Positions 8,867 through 17,698 of a stretch of 59,640 nucleotides of DNA are shown one piece after another. How positions within the stretch are numbered: position 1 is the first letter of the stretch; every line of letters begins with the position of its first letter. The notes under the pieces were generated by a model. That model was given only the letters and a program-made list of their open reading frames with translations, ran no database searches and was not told the DNA's origin. Both the position numbers and the translations under genes were made by a program. This stretch comes from Paracoccus methylovorus (GTDB taxonomy: Bacteria > Pseudomonadota > Alphaproteobacteria > Rhodobacterales > Rhodobacteraceae), in contig NZ_CP070371.1 of assembly GCF_016919705.1 (NCBI RefSeq), positions 1,440,001-1,499,640 of the forward strand, in the 5' to 3' direction.

Positions 8867-10081
8867 TCAGCCCGCCAGCGCCTTGTTCAGATATTCGTCG
8901 ACCTTTTCCAGATAGCCCATGGTGGTCAGCCATTTCTGGTCCGGGCCCACCAGCAGCGCCAGGTCCTTGGTCATATAGCCGTCCTCGACCGCCTGCACCG
9001 TGACCTTCTCCAGCGTCTGGACAAAGTTCAGCAGTGCCGCGTTATCGTCCAGCTTGGCGCGGTGCTTGAGCCCGCCCGTCCAGGCAAAGATCGACGCGAT
9101 CGAGTTGGTCGAGGTCTGGTTGCCCTTCTGATGCTCGCGGTAATGCCGCGTCACGGTGCCATGGGCGGCTTCCGATTCGACGATCTTCCCGTCCGGCGTC
9201 ATCAGGACCGAGGTCATCAGCCCCAGCGAACCGAAGCCCTGCGCGACGGTATCCGACTGCACGTCGCCGTCATAGTTCTTGCAGGCCCAGACATAGCCGC
9301 CCGACCATTTCATCGACGAAGCGACCATGTCATCGATCAGGCGATGCTCATAATGGATGCCCTTTTTCTTGAACTCGGCCTCGAACTCTTCCTCGTAGAC
9401 CTTCTGGAACAGGTCCTTGAAGCGGCCGTCATAGGCCTTCAGGATGGTGTTCTTGGTCGAGAGGTAAACCGGATAGCCGCGGTTCAGGCCATAGTTCATC
9501 GAAGCGCGGGCGAAGTCGATGATCGACTGGTCGAGGTTGTACATCGCCATGGCGACGCCGGCGCCGGGGGACTGATAGATCTCGTGCTCGATGGTCTCGC
9601 CATCCTCGCCGACGAACTTGATGGTCAGCGTGCCCTTGCCCGGAAAGCGGAAATCGGTGGCTTTGTACTGATCGCCAAATGCATGACGGCCGACGACGAT
9701 GGGCTGGGTCCAGCCGGGGACCAGACGCGGCACGTTCTTGCAGATGATCGGCTCGCGAAAGATCACGCCGCCCAGGATGTTGCGGATGGTGCCGTTGGGC
9801 GACTTCCACATCTTCTTCAGGCCGAATTCCTCGACCCGCGCCTCGTCCGGGGTGATGGTCGCGCATTTCACGCCGACGCCGTATTTCTTGATCGCCTCGG
9901 CCGCGTCGATGGTGATCTGGTCCGAGGTGGCGTCGCGCTCCTCGATGCCCAGATCATAGTATTTCAGGTCGATATCCAGATAGGGAAGGATCAGCTTTTG
10001 CTTGATGAAGTCCCAGATGATCCGGGTCATCTCGTCGCCGTCTAGCTCGACGACGGGGTTCTCTACCTTGATCTTCGACAT
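8867..10081 (-). CDS. icd: isocitrate dehydrogenase (NADP+)
   Basis: TCA-cycle enzyme converting isocitrate to 2-oxoglutarate with NADP+. The 404-residue product is the size of the homodimeric eukaryote-like subfamily common in alphaproteobacteria, not the 416-residue E. coli type. The N terminus [20 protein letters not shown], the substrate-binding segment [15 protein letters not shown] and the metal/NADP region YDGDVQSD are all recognisable. The start at 10081 follows an AGGGACC ribosome-binding sequence; upstream in-frame codons lie in the promoter. A 16-base hyphenated palindrome upstream may be a regulator site. Confidence 0.96.
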   Translation of the reverse strand: MSKIKVENPVVELDGDEMTRIIWDFIKQKLILPYLDIDLKYYDLGIEERDATSDQITIDAAEAIKKYGVGVKCATITPDEARVEEFGLKKMWKSPNGTIRNILGGVIFREPIICKNVPRLVPGWTQPIVVGRHAFGDQYKATDFRFPGKGTLTIKFVGEDGETIEHEIYQSPGAGVAMAMYNLDQSIIDFARASMNYGLNRGYPVYLSTKNTILKAYDGRFKDLFQKVYEEEFEAEFKKKGIHYEHRLIDDMVASSMKWSGGYVWACKNYDGDVQSDTVAQGFGSLGLMTSVLMTPDGKIVESEAAHGTVTRHYREHQKGNQTSTNSIASIFAWTGGLKHRAKLDDNAALLNFVQTLEKVTVQAVEDGYMTKDLALLVGPDQKWLTTMGYLEKVDEYLNKALAG

Positions 10082-10151
10082 GGGTGGTCCCTTCGGATTA
10101 GGATTCGGCTCGGCCGCGCTATAGCTGCATTCGCCGCAAAAGAAAAGCCCG

Positions 10152-10167
10152 GTATGCGATTGCATAC
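10152..10167. promoter_or_regulatory. inverted repeat upstream of icd
   Basis: GTATGC-GATT-GCATAC is a perfect 6-4-6 inverted repeat, 71 bases upstream of the icd start codon and 34 bases beyond the stop codon of the HD-domain gene. Its form fits an operator for a dimeric helix-turn-helix regulator. Which regulator is unknown. Confidence 0.35.
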
Positions 10168-10200
10168 AGAATGCCGCAAACCCTCGCCACTGCCTGCAAT

Positions 10201-11325
10201 CTACCTGCGGAAATAAATCTGCGCGCTTGCGCTGAGCCAGGACCACAGCATGGGCGCGCCACGTTCGATGCGCACGCCGACCCGCTCGACCAATTGCTCG
10301 TAGGTCACCTGATATTCCGCCCAGGTGCCGCCGCCCGAGGCGATGTTCTGCATCACCGGCTGCGCCCGGTCCAGCGATTTGGCGAATACCGCGTCTGCGG
10401 TCTCGTTCGCCTCGAACTCGGTCCACAGCGCGCGCAGCTCTGCCCCCAGCGGCTGCGGCAGCAGCCCGAAAATCCGCTCGGCCGCGGCCATTTCGGCAGC
10501 CATTTGCGCCGCGCCGTGATGGGTCTGTCCGTTCGCGGCATGGATCGGCACATCGCCCGTGTCGATTTCGACCAGATCATGCAGGATCAGCATGCGGATC
10601 ACCCGGCCGATATCCACCTGCGACCCGGAGTGCGGCGCCATGACCAGCGCGTAAAGCGCCAGATGCCAGCTATGCTCGGCGCTGTTCTCGCGCCGCGACA
10701 AGTCGCACAGAAAGCTGGCGCGCAGCACGGATTTCAGCCGGTCGGCCTCGGCCAGAAAGGCCAGATACGACGCAAACTCGCCCTGTGGCGCGCGCCCATC
10801 CAGCAAGGCCTGGGCCGCCTGCATCGCCTCGGGCCATTCCTGCCACAACCGTTGCGCACGGCCCGCCGTCATGTTGTTGCGCACGATCCCCACGTGTTCG
10901 GACAGAGGCGCGGGGGCACAAAGCACCTGAAACAGCGGCTGGATATGGTCCATGCGCTTGGCCATGCGGGCGTCTGCGCTTTCGCCCGCCTCGAACTCGC
11001 GCCACAGCGCGAACAACGCCTCGCCCCCCGGCAGCATGGCGAAAAGCCGGCGCGCGGCGGCCTCTTCGGCGGCTTGCACGGCGCCGGCGTCATGGGTCAG
11101 ATGGATCGGGTGATCGCCGCAATCGATCTCGACCAGATCATGCAGCAGCAGCATGGCGATGGCCCGGTCCGAAGCGCCGAAGACCAGCCCATAAAGCGCG
11201 ACGTGCCAGCTATGCTCGGCGCTGTTTTCAGGCCGCGACAGATCCATCAGCATATTCGCGCGATCGACGGACTTCAGCCGGTCGGCTTCGGTCAGAAAGG
11301 CAAAGCGCAGGGTCAGGTCGGTCAT
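10201..11325 (-). CDS. tandem HD-domain phosphohydrolase (YfbR-like, duplicated)
   Basis: Predicted metal-dependent phosphohydrolase of the HD superfamily, related to 5'-deoxynucleotidases such as YfbR, but with two complete HD domains in 374 residues. The first half has ENSAEHSWH (His38) and [10 protein letters not shown] (His62-Asp63); the second repeats ENSAEHSWH (His218) and [10 protein letters not shown] (His249-Asp250). Both copies keep the metal ligands, so both may be active. A 23-base stretch is identical at 10664-10686 and 11204-11226, exactly 540 bases apart, which points to internal duplication. The ATG at 11325 is chosen because a terminator for the upstream gene (11349-11382) occupies the longer open frame. 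Substrate unknown. Confidence 0.8.
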   Translation of the reverse strand: MTDLTLRFAFLTEADRLKSVDRANMLMDLSRPENSAEHSWHVALYGLVFGASDRAIAMLLLHDLVEIDCGDHPIHLTHDAGAVQAAEEAAARRLFAMLPGGEALFALWREFEAGESADARMAKRMDHIQPLFQVLCAPAPLSEHVGIVRNNMTAGRAQRLWQEWPEAMQAAQALLDGRAPQGEFASYLAFLAEADRLKSVLRASFLCDLSRRENSAEHSWHLALYALVMAPHSGSQVDIGRVIRMLILHDLVEIDTGDVPIHAANGQTHHGAAQMAAEMAAAERIFGLLPQPLGAELRALWTEFEANETADAVFAKSLDRAQPVMQNIASGGGTWAEYQVTYEQLVERVGVRIERGAPMLWSWLSASAQIYFRR

Positions 11326-11348
11326 GGCGGACAGGTCGGCAGCAATGG

Positions 11349-11382
11349 AAAAGACAGGGCCGGTCGTGCCGGCCCCCTGTCT
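11349..11382 (-). terminator. Rho-independent terminator of the alpha/beta hydrolase gene
   Basis: On the minus strand AGACAGGGGGCCGG and CCGGCCCTGTCT pair over 12 bp with a two-base bulge around a CACGA loop and are followed by TTTT. It begins at the hydrolase stop codon. It therefore argues against starting the next gene at the overlapping ATG at 11385. Confidence 0.7.
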
Positions 11383-12041
11383 CATCGCGTGGTTTCGGTC
11401 AAACGGCGGCGCACATAGGTCTGCACCGTGTCGATCATCGGCTTCATGTGGACCTCGTCGTCGCGGAAAAAATGGTCCGCGCCCTCGACCTCCTCATGGG
11501 TGATGGTGATGCCTTTCTGCTCGCGCAGTTTCGCCACCAGAGTATGGGTGTCCTTGGGCGGCGCCACCCGGTCGGCGGTGCCGTTGATGATCAGCCCCGA
11601 GGACGGGCAAGGCGCAAGGAAGGAAAAATCATACATGTTCGCCGGCGGCGCGACCGAGATAAAGCCGGTGATCTCGGGCCGGCGCATCAGCAGTTGCATG
11701 CCGATCCAGGCACCAAAGCTGAAGCCCGCAACCCAGCAATGCTTGGAGTTGGGGTTCATCGCCTGCAAGTAATCCAGCGCCGAGGCAGCGTCCGACAACT
11801 CGCCGATGCCTTGGTCGAATTCGCCCTGGCTGCGGCCGACGCCGCGGAAATTGAACCGCATGACGGTGAAACCCATGCGGTGGAATGCGTAATGCAGGTT
11901 GTAAACCACCCGGTTGTTCATCGTCCCGCCATATTGCGGATGCGGGTGCAGAATGATGGCGATGGGGGCATCGGGCGCGGCTTGCGCGTGATAGCGCCCT
12001 TCCAGACGACCTTCGGGACCGGGGAAAATCAGTTCGGGCAT
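11382..12041 (-). CDS. alpha/beta hydrolase family protein
   Basis: Cytoplasmic alpha/beta hydrolase of 219 residues, of the short-chain acyl hydrolase type often annotated as an uncharacterised conserved hydrolase. The oxyanion region ILHPHPQYGGTMNN (near 30-43) is distinctive of this group. The nucleophile elbow is GFSFGAW with Ser108, the acid is in NGTADRVAPP, and the histidine is in EGADHFF. AAGGAAG precedes the ATG at 12041, which sets the start. It is divergent from the IscR-like gene across 166 bases that must hold both promoters. Substrate not predictable. Confidence 0.85.
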   Translation of the reverse strand: MPELIFPGPEGRLEGRYHAQAAPDAPIAIILHPHPQYGGTMNNRVVYNLHYAFHRMGFTVMRFNFRGVGRSQGEFDQGIGELSDAASALDYLQAMNPNSKHCWVAGFSFGAWIGMQLLMRRPEITGFISVAPPANMYDFSFLAPCPSSGLIINGTADRVAPPKDTHTLVAKLREQKGITITHEEVEGADHFFRDDEVHMKPMIDTVQTYVRRRLTETTR

Positions 12042-12066
12042 GGGCTTCCTTTGAAACTCGGGTTCC

Positions 12067-12095
12067 TTGACCCTGTGGCGGTGCGGCTCTAGATC
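12067..12095 (+). promoter_or_regulatory. candidate promoter of the IscR-like gene
   Basis: TTGACC (12067-12072) and TAGATC (12090-12095) spaced 17 bases form a weak sigma70-like promoter directed at the IscR-like gene. A nine-base direct repeat ATCGTCAAT occurs at 12093-12101 and 12174-12182 and might be part of a regulator site. Confidence 0.3.
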
Positions 12096-12207
12096 GTCAA
12101 TCTGGGAAGCGCGCCCGACATAGGCAAGACGCATTCAAGGACGGCGCCGGGGGAATTAGCCCCTGACGCGCATATCGTCAATGGTTTGCGACGGGAGGAG
12201 AGGCAAG

Positions 12208-12666
12208 ATGAAACTGTCTACCAAGGGACGTTACGCAATGGTGGCGCTGGTCGATCTGGCCATCGCCAAGGGCGACGAACTGACCTCGCTGGCCGAGATC
12301 TCGAAACGGCAGGATATCTCGCTGCCCTATCTGGAGCAGCTTTTCGTGCGGCTGCGCCGCGCCGGGCTTGTCGATTCCGTGCGCGGTCCCGGGGGCGGCT
12401 ACCGTCTGGCCAAAGCGCCCGAGACGATCCGCATCGCCGATGTGCTGGAGGCCGTGGACGAAACCGTCAGCGCGCTCCATATCGGCGCCGGCGCCTCGGG
12501 CGGAGTGTCCGGGTCGCGCGCGCAAACACTCTCCAATCGCTTGTGGGAGGGGCTTTCGGCGCATGTCTATGTGTTCCTGCACAATCATACCTTGGCGGAT
12601 GTGGCGACGAACCAGTTGCTTCCCTGCCCCGCGCTACCCAAAATCCTTTCGATCGTGGATGACTGA
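12208..12666 (+). CDS. Rrf2/IscR-family transcriptional regulator lacking Fe-S ligand cysteines
   Basis: Winged-helix regulator of 152 residues starting MKLSTKGRYAM, typical of IscR. The DNA-recognition region ISLPYLEQLFVRLRRAGLV and wing RGPGGGYRL are intact. The segment that holds three cluster cysteines in E. coli IscR is here HIGAGASGGVSGSRAQ, with none. The only cysteine in the protein is Cys140 near the C terminus. Rhodobacteraceae IscR proteins with reduced cysteine content are known, so this may be a lineage trait. GGGAGGAG eight bases upstream fixes the ATG at 12208. No suf or isc genes follow; four bases later an oxidoreductase gene starts. Confidence 0.85.
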   Translation: MKLSTKGRYAMVALVDLAIAKGDELTSLAEISKRQDISLPYLEQLFVRLRRAGLVDSVRGPGGGYRLAKAPETIRIADVLEAVDETVSALHIGAGASGGVSGSRAQTLSNRLWEGLSAHVYVFLHNHTLADVATNQLLPCPALPKILSIVDD

Positions 12667-12669
12667 GCC

Positions 12670-13695
12670 ATGCGGGTATTGATCGCCGGACTGGGGAACA
12701 TGGGACGCAGCCACGCGCTTGCATGGCTGAAACAACCCGGGGCCAAGATCGTCGGCCTTGTCAATCGCAGCCCGGTCGATCTGCCGGCGGAACTCGCCGC
12801 GATTCCGCAAAGCCAGGATTTTCACGAGGCGCTTCAACGCCTGCGCCCGGATGTCGCGGTCATCGCCACATATTCGGACAGCCACGCGGAATATTCCCTT
12901 GCCGCCCTGCGGGCGGGCGCGCATGTCTTCGTGGAAAAGCCGCTGGCCACCACGGTCGAGGACGCCCGCCGCCTTGTCGAATGCGCGCATGAGACCGGCC
13001 GCAAGCTGGTCATCGGCTATATCCTGCGCCACCACCCCAGTTGGCAGCGCCTGATTGCCGAGGCGCGGGCGCTTGGCGGCCCCTATGTCTTCCGGCTGAA
13101 CCTGAACCAGCAAAGCTCCGGCCCGACGTGGCAGGTCCACAAGGCGTTGATGCGCACCACCCCGCCCATCGTCGACTGCGGCGTGCATTATGTCGATGTC
13201 ATGTGCCAGATCACCGATGCGCCCCCGGTCGAGGTGCGCGGCATGGGCCTGCGCCTTTCCGACGAGATCGCGGCGGACATGTACAACTACGGCCATTTTC
13301 AGGTGCTGTTTCAGGATGGCTCGCTGGGCTGGTACGAGGCGGGCTGGGGCCCAATGATGTCGGACACCGCCTTTTTCGTGAAGGATGTGGTCAGCCCCCG
13401 CGGCGCCGTCAGCATCCGCATGCCGCATGACGCGCGCTCGGACGATATCGACACCCATACCCGCACCGCGACCCTGCGCCTGCACCGGGTCGGAGAGGGC
13501 GATCAGGACATCTCGATGCAGGGCGAACCCGGCCATCAGGAGCTTTGCGATACCGAAGCCGCCTTCATGGCCCGCGCCATCGCCGAGGACATGGATCTGG
13601 ACCGCCACATGCGCGATGCGGTCTCATCCTTGGCCGTCTGCCTTGCCGCCGACGAATCGGTGCGATCCGGCCAGCCGGTGCAATTGCGCATCTAG
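12670..13695 (+). CDS. Gfo/Idh/MocA family oxidoreductase
   Basis: NAD(P)-dependent dehydrogenase of 341 residues. The N-terminal Rossmann motif is GLGNMGRSHA (7-16), the family signature EKP is at residues 89-91, and the C-terminal alpha/beta substrate domain includes the DCGVHYVDVM segment with the catalytic histidine position. Family members act on sugars, inositols and related polyols; the substrate here is not evident. It begins four bases after the IscR-like stop codon, so the two are probably cotranscribed, and is followed after 119 bases by the polyamine genes. Confidence 0.85.
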   Translation: MRVLIAGLGNMGRSHALAWLKQPGAKIVGLVNRSPVDLPAELAAIPQSQDFHEALQRLRPDVAVIATYSDSHAEYSLAALRAGAHVFVEKPLATTVEDARRLVECAHETGRKLVIGYILRHHPSWQRLIAEARALGGPYVFRLNLNQQSSGPTWQVHKALMRTTPPIVDCGVHYVDVMCQITDAPPVEVRGMGLRLSDEIAADMYNYGHFQVLFQDGSLGWYEAGWGPMMSDTAFFVKDVVSPRGAVSIRMPHDARSDDIDTHTRTATLRLHRVGEGDQDISMQGEPGHQELCDTEAAFMARAIAEDMDLDRHMRDAVSSLAVCLAADESVRSGQPVQLRI

Positions 13696-13814
13696 GGCCC
13701 ATTCGCACCCGGCCGTCATGCCCCCGTCACGCTTTCTTGCGAAATGCGGCGCATGACCCTAAATGAGCCTTTCGTTTTCAGTTTTCACGGTCGCAAGACC
13801 CGGGGAGCCGCGCC

Positions 13815-14921
13815 ATGTCCGATCTGCAGACGCCCTACTACCTGATCGACTTCGCCCGGCTGCGCGCGAATATGGAGCGGATTCGGTATCTGCGCGAACG
13901 CTCAGGCGCGAAATGCCTTTTGGCGCTGAAATGCTTTGCCACCTGGTCGGCCTTTGACTTCATGCGCGAGTTCATGGACGGCACCACCTCGTCCAGCCTG
14001 TTCGAACTGCGTCTGGGCCACGAGGAATTCGGCAAGGAAACCCATGCCTATTCGGTCGCCTGGGCCGATCACGAGATCGACGAGGCGCTGGGTTACGCCG
14101 ACAAGATCATCTTCAACTCGCTGGGTCAGCTCGACCGTTTCGGCGCCAAGGCAGCCGCACAAGGCATTGCCATGGGCCTGCGGCTGAACCCGCGCTTTTC
14201 GACCAGCGGCTTTGATCTGGCCGACCCTGCCCGCCCGTTTTCGCGCCTTGGTGAATGGGACCTGAACCGGCTGGAGGCTGCGCTGGACCGCATCAACGGC
14301 GTGATGATCCATTACAATTGCGAAAATGCGGATTTCGACCTGTTCGACGCGCAGCTTTCGCGGATCGAGGCCGAGTTCGGCGGCTTTCTGGAAAAGCTCG
14401 ACTGGGTCAGCCTTGGCGGGGGCATCCATTTCACCGGCGACGACTATCCGCTGGACCGGCTTGCCGACCGGCTCAGGGCGTTTTCGGAACGTTTCGGCGT
14501 GCAGGTGTTTCTGGAGCCCGGCGAGGCAAGCATCACCAGATCCACCTCGCTCGAGGTCACGGTGCTGGATGTCATCCACCACGGCAAGGACGTGGCCATC
14601 GTCGACAGCAGCATCGAGGCGCATATGCTTGACCTGCTGATCTATCGCGAGACGGCGAAACTGCCGCAAGAGGGCGAGCACCCCTATCAGATTGCGGGCA
14701 AGACCTGTCTGGCTGGCGACATCTTCGGCGAGGGACGCTTTGCGCAACCGCTCAAGGTCGGCGACCGGATCAGCATCGCCGATGCCGGTGGATACACCAT
14801 GGTCAAGAAGAACTGGTTCAACGGCGTCCCCATGCCCTCGATCGCGATCAGGGACGAGGACGGAACGATCCGCGAGGTTCGCCGGTTCACCTATGACGAC
14901 TACAAAGCCAGCCTGTCGTGA
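13815..14921 (+). CDS. nspC: carboxynorspermidine/carboxyspermidine decarboxylase
   Basis: PLP-dependent fold-III decarboxylase that removes the carboxyl group from carboxynorspermidine or carboxyspermidine, giving (nor)spermidine. The 368-residue protein starts SDLQTPYYLIDF. The PLP-binding lysine is Lys39 in LALKCFATW. The glycine-rich phosphate-binding region is SLGGGIHF, followed by the FLEPGEA segment, and the second active-site region AGKTCLAGDIF is clear. GGGGAG lies upstream of the ATG at 13815. The synthase gene follows directly, so the pair makes spermidine from putrescine or diaminopropane plus aspartate semialdehyde, as in other bacteria lacking SpeE. Confidence 0.92.
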   Translation: MSDLQTPYYLIDFARLRANMERIRYLRERSGAKCLLALKCFATWSAFDFMREFMDGTTSSSLFELRLGHEEFGKETHAYSVAWADHEIDEALGYADKIIFNSLGQLDRFGAKAAAQGIAMGLRLNPRFSTSGFDLADPARPFSRLGEWDLNRLEAALDRINGVMIHYNCENADFDLFDAQLSRIEAEFGGFLEKLDWVSLGGGIHFTGDDYPLDRLADRLRAFSERFGVQVFLEPGEASITRSTSLEVTVLDVIHHGKDVAIVDSSIEAHMLDLLIYRETAKLPQEGEHPYQIAGKTCLAGDIFGEGRFAQPLKVGDRISIADAGGYTMVKKNWFNGVPMPSIAIRDEDGTIREVRRFTYDDYKASLS

Positions 14922-14968
14922 ACAGGCGGCAGCCATCCCCTTTCCTAGCCCCCGAAAAGGAGACTGAA

Positions 14969-16192
14969 TTGGCCAAGAACGTGCTCATCATCGGCGCTGG
15001 TGGCGTCGCCCAGGTGGTCGCGCATAAGGTGGCGCAGAATGCCAAGGAATTCGGAACGCTGCATATCGCCAGCCGTACCCCCTCCAAGGCCGAGAAGATC
15101 ATCGCGAGCATTCGTGACAAGGGCCATTCGGTCGAATTTACCGCGCATCCGCTGGACGCGATGGACAGCAAGGCCGTGGCCGAACTGATCCGCCGGATCG
15201 ACGCGGGCATCGTCATCAATGTCGGCTCTGCCTTCGTCAACATGACCGTGCTGCAAGGCTGTATCGAGACCGGCGCGGCCTATATCGACACCGCGATCCA
15301 CGAAGACCCAACCAAGATCTGCGAAACCCCGCCGTGGTATGACAACTACGAATGGAAACGCCGCGAGGATTGCGCGAATGCCGGCGTCACCGCCATTCTT
15401 GGCGCGGGTTTCGATCCCGGCGTGGTCAACGCCTATGCCCGGCTGGCCGAGGACGAATATTTCGACAAAATCGACTCGATCGACATCGTGGACATCAACG
15501 CCGGCAGCCATGGCCGCTGGTTCGCCACGAACTTCGACCCCGAGATCAATTTCCGCGAATTCACCGGCACGGTCTATAGCTGGCAGGGCGGCGAATGGCG
15601 CCAGAACAAGATGTTCGAGGTCGGCCGCGAATGGGATCTGCCGGTCGTCGGCAAACGCACCGCCTATCTGTCGGGCCATGACGAGGTGCACAGCCTCTCG
15701 GCCCGCTACAAGGACGCCGACGTACGTTTCTGGATGGGTTTCGGCGAACATTACATCAACGTCTTCACCGTGCTGAAGAACCTCGGGCTGCTCTCGGAGC
15801 AGCCGGTCAAGACCGCCGAGGGGCTCGAAGTCGTGCCGCTGAAGGTGGTCAAGGCGGTTCTGCCCGATCCCGCCAGCCTTGCGCCCGATTACGAGGGCAA
15901 GACCTGCATCGGCGATCTGGTCAAGGGCACGCTGGACGGCAAGCCCGGCGAGGTGTTCATCTACAACGTCGCCGACCATAAGGACGCCTTCAACGAGGTC
16001 GGCAGCCAGGGCATCAGCTTTACCGCAGGCGTGCCGCCGGTTGCGGCGGCGATTCTGATCGCGCGCGGCACTTGGGACGTGAAAAAGATGGTCAATGTCG
16101 AGGACCTGCCCGCCCGTCCCTTCCTTGAGTTGCTGGGCGATCTGGGCCTGCCCACCCGCGTCATCGACGCCTCGGGCGACCATCCGCTGTAA
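14969..16192 (+). CDS. carboxynorspermidine/carboxyspermidine synthase (dehydrogenase)
   Basis: Saccharopine-dehydrogenase-like enzyme (CANSDH, LYS1 family) that condenses a diamine with aspartate semialdehyde and reduces the imine with NADPH. The 407-residue form starts at a TTG at 14969 (MAKNVLIIGAGGVAQV), preceded by AAAAGGAGA at good spacing. A longer frame from a GTG at 14918 overlaps the nspC stop but has no ribosome-binding site. The Rossmann motif GAGGVAQ lies at the start and a WFATNFDPEINFREF segment in the substrate domain. The order is decarboxylase then synthase. A terminator follows at 16215-16243. Confidence 0.9.
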   Translation: MAKNVLIIGAGGVAQVVAHKVAQNAKEFGTLHIASRTPSKAEKIIASIRDKGHSVEFTAHPLDAMDSKAVAELIRRIDAGIVINVGSAFVNMTVLQGCIETGAAYIDTAIHEDPTKICETPPWYDNYEWKRREDCANAGVTAILGAGFDPGVVNAYARLAEDEYFDKIDSIDIVDINAGSHGRWFATNFDPEINFREFTGTVYSWQGGEWRQNKMFEVGREWDLPVVGKRTAYLSGHDEVHSLSARYKDADVRFWMGFGEHYINVFTVLKNLGLLSEQPVKTAEGLEVVPLKVVKAVLPDPASLAPDYEGKTCIGDLVKGTLDGKPGEVFIYNVADHKDAFNEVGSQGISFTAGVPPVAAAILIARGTWDVKKMVNVEDLPARPFLELLGDLGLPTRVIDASGDHPL

Positions 16193-16214
16193 TCGCCCCC
16201 TCCGATCCTGAAAC

Positions 16215-16243
16215 AGCCCGCGGCGGGAACCCGGCCGCGGGCT
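16215..16243 (+). terminator. hairpin terminator after the polyamine genes
   Basis: A perfect 10-bp stem AGCCCGCGGC with GCCGCGGGCT and a nine-base loop follows the synthase stop codon by about 20 bases. The T tract after it is weak, so termination may be partial. Confidence 0.55.
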
Positions 16244-16280
16244 TCGCGTTCCCTTCCGCGCCGCAGGAGAGGGGAAACGC

Positions 16281-17627
16281 ATGCCGCCGGAACAGGATCG
16301 CAGCAATCACATGTTTCCCTTTTCCGCACCATCCGCCGACAAGCGGATGGGCCGCGTCGCCAACTGGGCGGTGATCGGTATCTTTCTGATCCTGCTGTTC
16401 AGCTTTTTCGCACAGGCGCGCAGCTTCCTGATGCCGGTGACGCTGGCGATCCTGCTGTTTTTCGTCTTTATCCCCTTTCGCCGGCTGATGGAGCGGCTGG
16501 GGGTGGGTGCGGCCGTCACCGCCTCGATCGTCACGGTGGGGCTCGTGGTGGCGGTGGTGCTGATCGGCTTTGTCATCTCCGGCCCCGCCAATCGGCTGAT
16601 CGAGAATGCGCCCCAGATCACCGAACGCTTTGAACAGCGGTTCACGGAAATTCGCAGCAACTTTCGCGGCTTGGAACGCGCCGCCGAAAAGATCGACGAA
16701 ATCGCCAGCGGCAGCGGCGGGGGCAGCACCGAGCCCGAACCGGCCACCCCGCCCGGCGAGACGGCCCCGGACGCGACGCTGACCGGCACGCTCAGTTCCA
16801 TCCCCGCGCCGGGCACACCACAGCCGCCCGACCAGCAGATCCAGGTCGAGGTGAACACGACGCCCCCTTCCTCCACGCTGGCCAGTGTGCTGGACCTTGG
16901 CCCGGCCTTTGTCGGCCAGATCATCTTCACGTTGTTTTTGCTGTTCTTCCTGATCTCATCGGGCGACCTGCTCTATCTCAAGATCGTGCAGAGCTTCGAT
17001 TCCATGCGGGAAAAGCGTGCCGCCTATCTGGCCCTGCGCGAGATCGAGGACAGCCTGGGCGCCTATCTGGGCGCCATCACGCTGATCAACGCCTGCCTTG
17101 GGGTCGCCCTTGGCCTTGCGATGTGGGCTTGGGGCATGCCCAGCCCGGTCTTGTTCGGACTGGCGGCGTTTTTGCTGAACTTCATCCCCTATCTGGGCTC
17201 GCTGACTGGCATCATCATCGCGACACTGGTCGGCATCTTCGTCTTTGACGACCTGTTCACCCCCCTGATGGTGGGCCTGACCTATCTTGGCCTGTCTGCG
17301 GTCGAAGGGCAGTTGATCACCCCCTATCTCGTCTCGCGCCGCCTGCAACTCAACACGGTGGTGGTCTTTCTGACGGTCGCGCTTTGGGCTTGGCTGTGGT
17401 CCGTAATCGGCATGATCGTGGCGGTGCCGTTGCTGGTGGTAATTCGGGTGCTGGCCGAACACATCCCCGGATTGCAGAAATTCGGCAATTTCCTGGCCGG
17501 CGAGGATCCGCCCGCGCTAGAGGACGAGGACGAAGAGGAGGCGCGTGAACTGGTCGAGGCCGGCGACGACGCCGAGGATGCGGCACAGGCGGCGACCGCC
17601 ACCATGGTTCTGTCCACCAAGGATTGA
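16281..17627 (+). CDS. AI-2E family transporter (PerM-like permease)
   Basis: Inner-membrane permease of the AI-2 exporter family, 448 residues. Hydrophobic segments near residues 28-45, 50-70 and 76-100 precede a loop rich in proline, threonine and glutamate (about 140-195), unusually long and acidic for the family. Five more membrane segments follow. The conserved IPYLGSLTGI motif appears as FIPYLGSLTGIIIATLVGIF. The C terminus is strongly acidic (EDEDEEEARE). GGAGAGGGG eight bases upstream supports the ATG at 16281. Members export autoinducer-2 or act as ion antiporters; the substrate here is unknown. Confidence 0.85.
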   Translation: MPPEQDRSNHMFPFSAPSADKRMGRVANWAVIGIFLILLFSFFAQARSFLMPVTLAILLFFVFIPFRRLMERLGVGAAVTASIVTVGLVVAVVLIGFVISGPANRLIENAPQITERFEQRFTEIRSNFRGLERAAEKIDEIASGSGGGSTEPEPATPPGETAPDATLTGTLSSIPAPGTPQPPDQQIQVEVNTTPPSSTLASVLDLGPAFVGQIIFTLFLLFFLISSGDLLYLKIVQSFDSMREKRAAYLALREIEDSLGAYLGAITLINACLGVALGLAMWAWGMPSPVLFGLAAFLLNFIPYLGSLTGIIIATLVGIFVFDDLFTPLMVGLTYLGLSAVEGQLITPYLVSRRLQLNTVVVFLTVALWAWLWSVIGMIVAVPLLVVIRVLAEHIPGLQKFGNFLAGEDPPALEDEDEEEARELVEAGDDAEDAAQAATATMVLSTKD

Positions 17628-17698
17628 TTTACGCAGCCACTGGATAAACCCGGAAATCATGGCATGATCGCGACGCCGACCATGGACGGATCGCGACA

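Noticed and set aside
11326..11385. Longer start for the tandem HD gene at 11385, overlapping the hydrolase stop
   Set aside because: The extra codons consist of a Rho-independent terminator hairpin; the conserved domain starts at the ATG at 11325.
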